Below, one piece after another: positions 63,665 to 64,000 of a stretch of DNA of 64,000 bases (positions are counted from its first letter, which is position 1; each line of letters starts with the position of its first letter). Source of the stretch: JASGKO01 sp049840595 (lineage in GTDB: Bacteria > Verrucomicrobiota > Verrucomicrobiia > Chthoniobacterales > Chthoniobacteraceae); NCBI GenBank assembly GCA_049840595.1, contig JASGKO010000033.1, positions 1 to 64,000 on the forward strand, in the 5' to 3' direction. The notes beneath the pieces were generated by a model that was not told the DNA's origin, ran no database searches, and saw nothing but the letters and a program-made list of their open reading frames with translations. Position numbers and translations under genes: made by a program.

Positions 63665-64000
63665 ATGGTGAATGCCGCTGCCTCCTGCATCGTTCGCGAG
63701 CCATTTTCCGAGCAAAAGGTCCGGGACGCCGCCCATCGCCTGTTGCAGGACATTGGTGGACGGGTGACGTGTGCATTCGTTTTTGTTTCGCCGGACTACG
63801 TGGAGCATCTGGAAGACTTTTTAGAACTGGTGCAGTTGCACGGCCATGTCCCGGAAATGATCGGCTGCACCGGTTGGGGCATCATTGGCCGGGCTACGGA
63901 AGTGGAGCAGGAATCGGGTTTCAGCCTGCTCTTTCTACACCTGCCGCAGACGAAGGTGACCGTAGTTTCGTTGCCCTATACCGATAGCCAGTACCTTTCC
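63665..64000 (+). CDS. FIST-domain signal transduction protein, N-terminal part
   Basis: The open frame runs off the end of the window (112 residues seen). MVNAAASCIVREPFSEQKVR is followed by VTCAFVFVSPDYVEHLEDFL and VPEMIGCTGWGIIGRATEVE, the pattern of the FIST N-terminal domain, a presumed sensory ligand-binding module. It follows the sensor kinase by about 90 bases on the same strand. The C-terminal FIST domain is outside the window. Confidence 0.82.
   Translation, partial: MVNAAASCIVREPFSEQKVRDAAHRLLQDIGGRVTCAFVFVSPDYVEHLEDFLELVQLHGHVPEMIGCTGWGIIGRATEVEQESGFSLLFLHLPQTKVTVVSLPYTDSQYLS

Overview
The window looks like two unrelated bacterial genomes joined in one contig. Positions 1 to about 16.3 kb carry genes and gene order of a high-GC betaproteobacterium of the Burkholderiales (Rubrivivax/Ideonella/Leptothrix-like): the urea ABC transporter urtABCDE, tyrS, an M23 peptidase, anmK, erpA, a bactofilin, a DUF6776 protein and argC. 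From about 16.35 kb to the end the genes are of Verrucomicrobiota type: homologue choice, long extracytoplasmic proteins of unknown family, IF3 with an acidic tail, ExbB/ExbD pairs with leader-like N-termini, and many short-period intergenic repeats that are absent from the left block. The change falls inside the 3' end of a KefB-like gene, which has no stop of its own and reads into the argC leader. I read this as an assembly chimera rather than gene transfer. Single-base indels occur on both sides and are very dense in the first 5 kb, so most broken genes here are probably sequencing errors. I annotate them as one gene each.

Left block. Positions 1-4857 are the urea transporter operon (binding protein, two permeases, two ATPases). 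A cation diffusion facilitator and a SUKH/SMI1-like protein follow on the minus strand, then an OmpR/QseBC-type two-component pair. tyrS (minus) and the M23 peptidase (plus) are divergent. anmK recycles anhydro-muramic acid. erpA, bactofilin, the DUF6776 protein and argC all lie on the minus strand.

Right block. 16.35-24.9 kb is housekeeping: KefB-like antiporter, COG0523 GTPase, L28, GDP-mannose dehydratase, RNase PH, homoserine kinase, LpxK and a HAD phosphatase. 25.3-28.4 kb is an HlyD/ABC-2 export operon. A flavin monooxygenase and an unusual 718-residue protein follow; the latter combines an NDP-kinase-like, a nucleotidyltransferase-like and a protein-kinase-like domain with a TPR-like tail. 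31.9-35.3 kb holds two translationally coupled secreted proteins, one of them DUF3142, and then infC.

36.4-42.5 kb is the functional centrepiece: a complete seven-gene Nit1C nitrilase cluster (MSMEG_0572 family, nitrilase, radical SAM, MSMEG_0570 family, FAD oxidoreductase, GNAT, AIR-synthase-like). It is preceded by a well-formed sigma-54 promoter and an upstream dyad. Nit1C clusters are linked to nitrogen-starvation responses and to growth on cyanide, so the promoter type fits. A perfect 30-bp inverted repeat sits before the last gene.

42.5-64 kb contains a PIN-domain toxin-antitoxin pair, a LacI regulator, metG, a PpiD-like chaperone divergent from a TPR/ExbB/ExbD/ExbD energy-transducing operon, a dGTPase-like gene, a beta-hydroxyacid dehydrogenase, an MFS transporter coupled to an HTH plus metallo-beta-lactamase-fold protein, and a rhamnogalacturonan lyase. 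The window ends with moeA, an EF-hand protein divergent from a second two-component pair, and the start of a FIST-domain protein. No rRNA, tRNA, CRISPR array, transposase or phage gene was seen.
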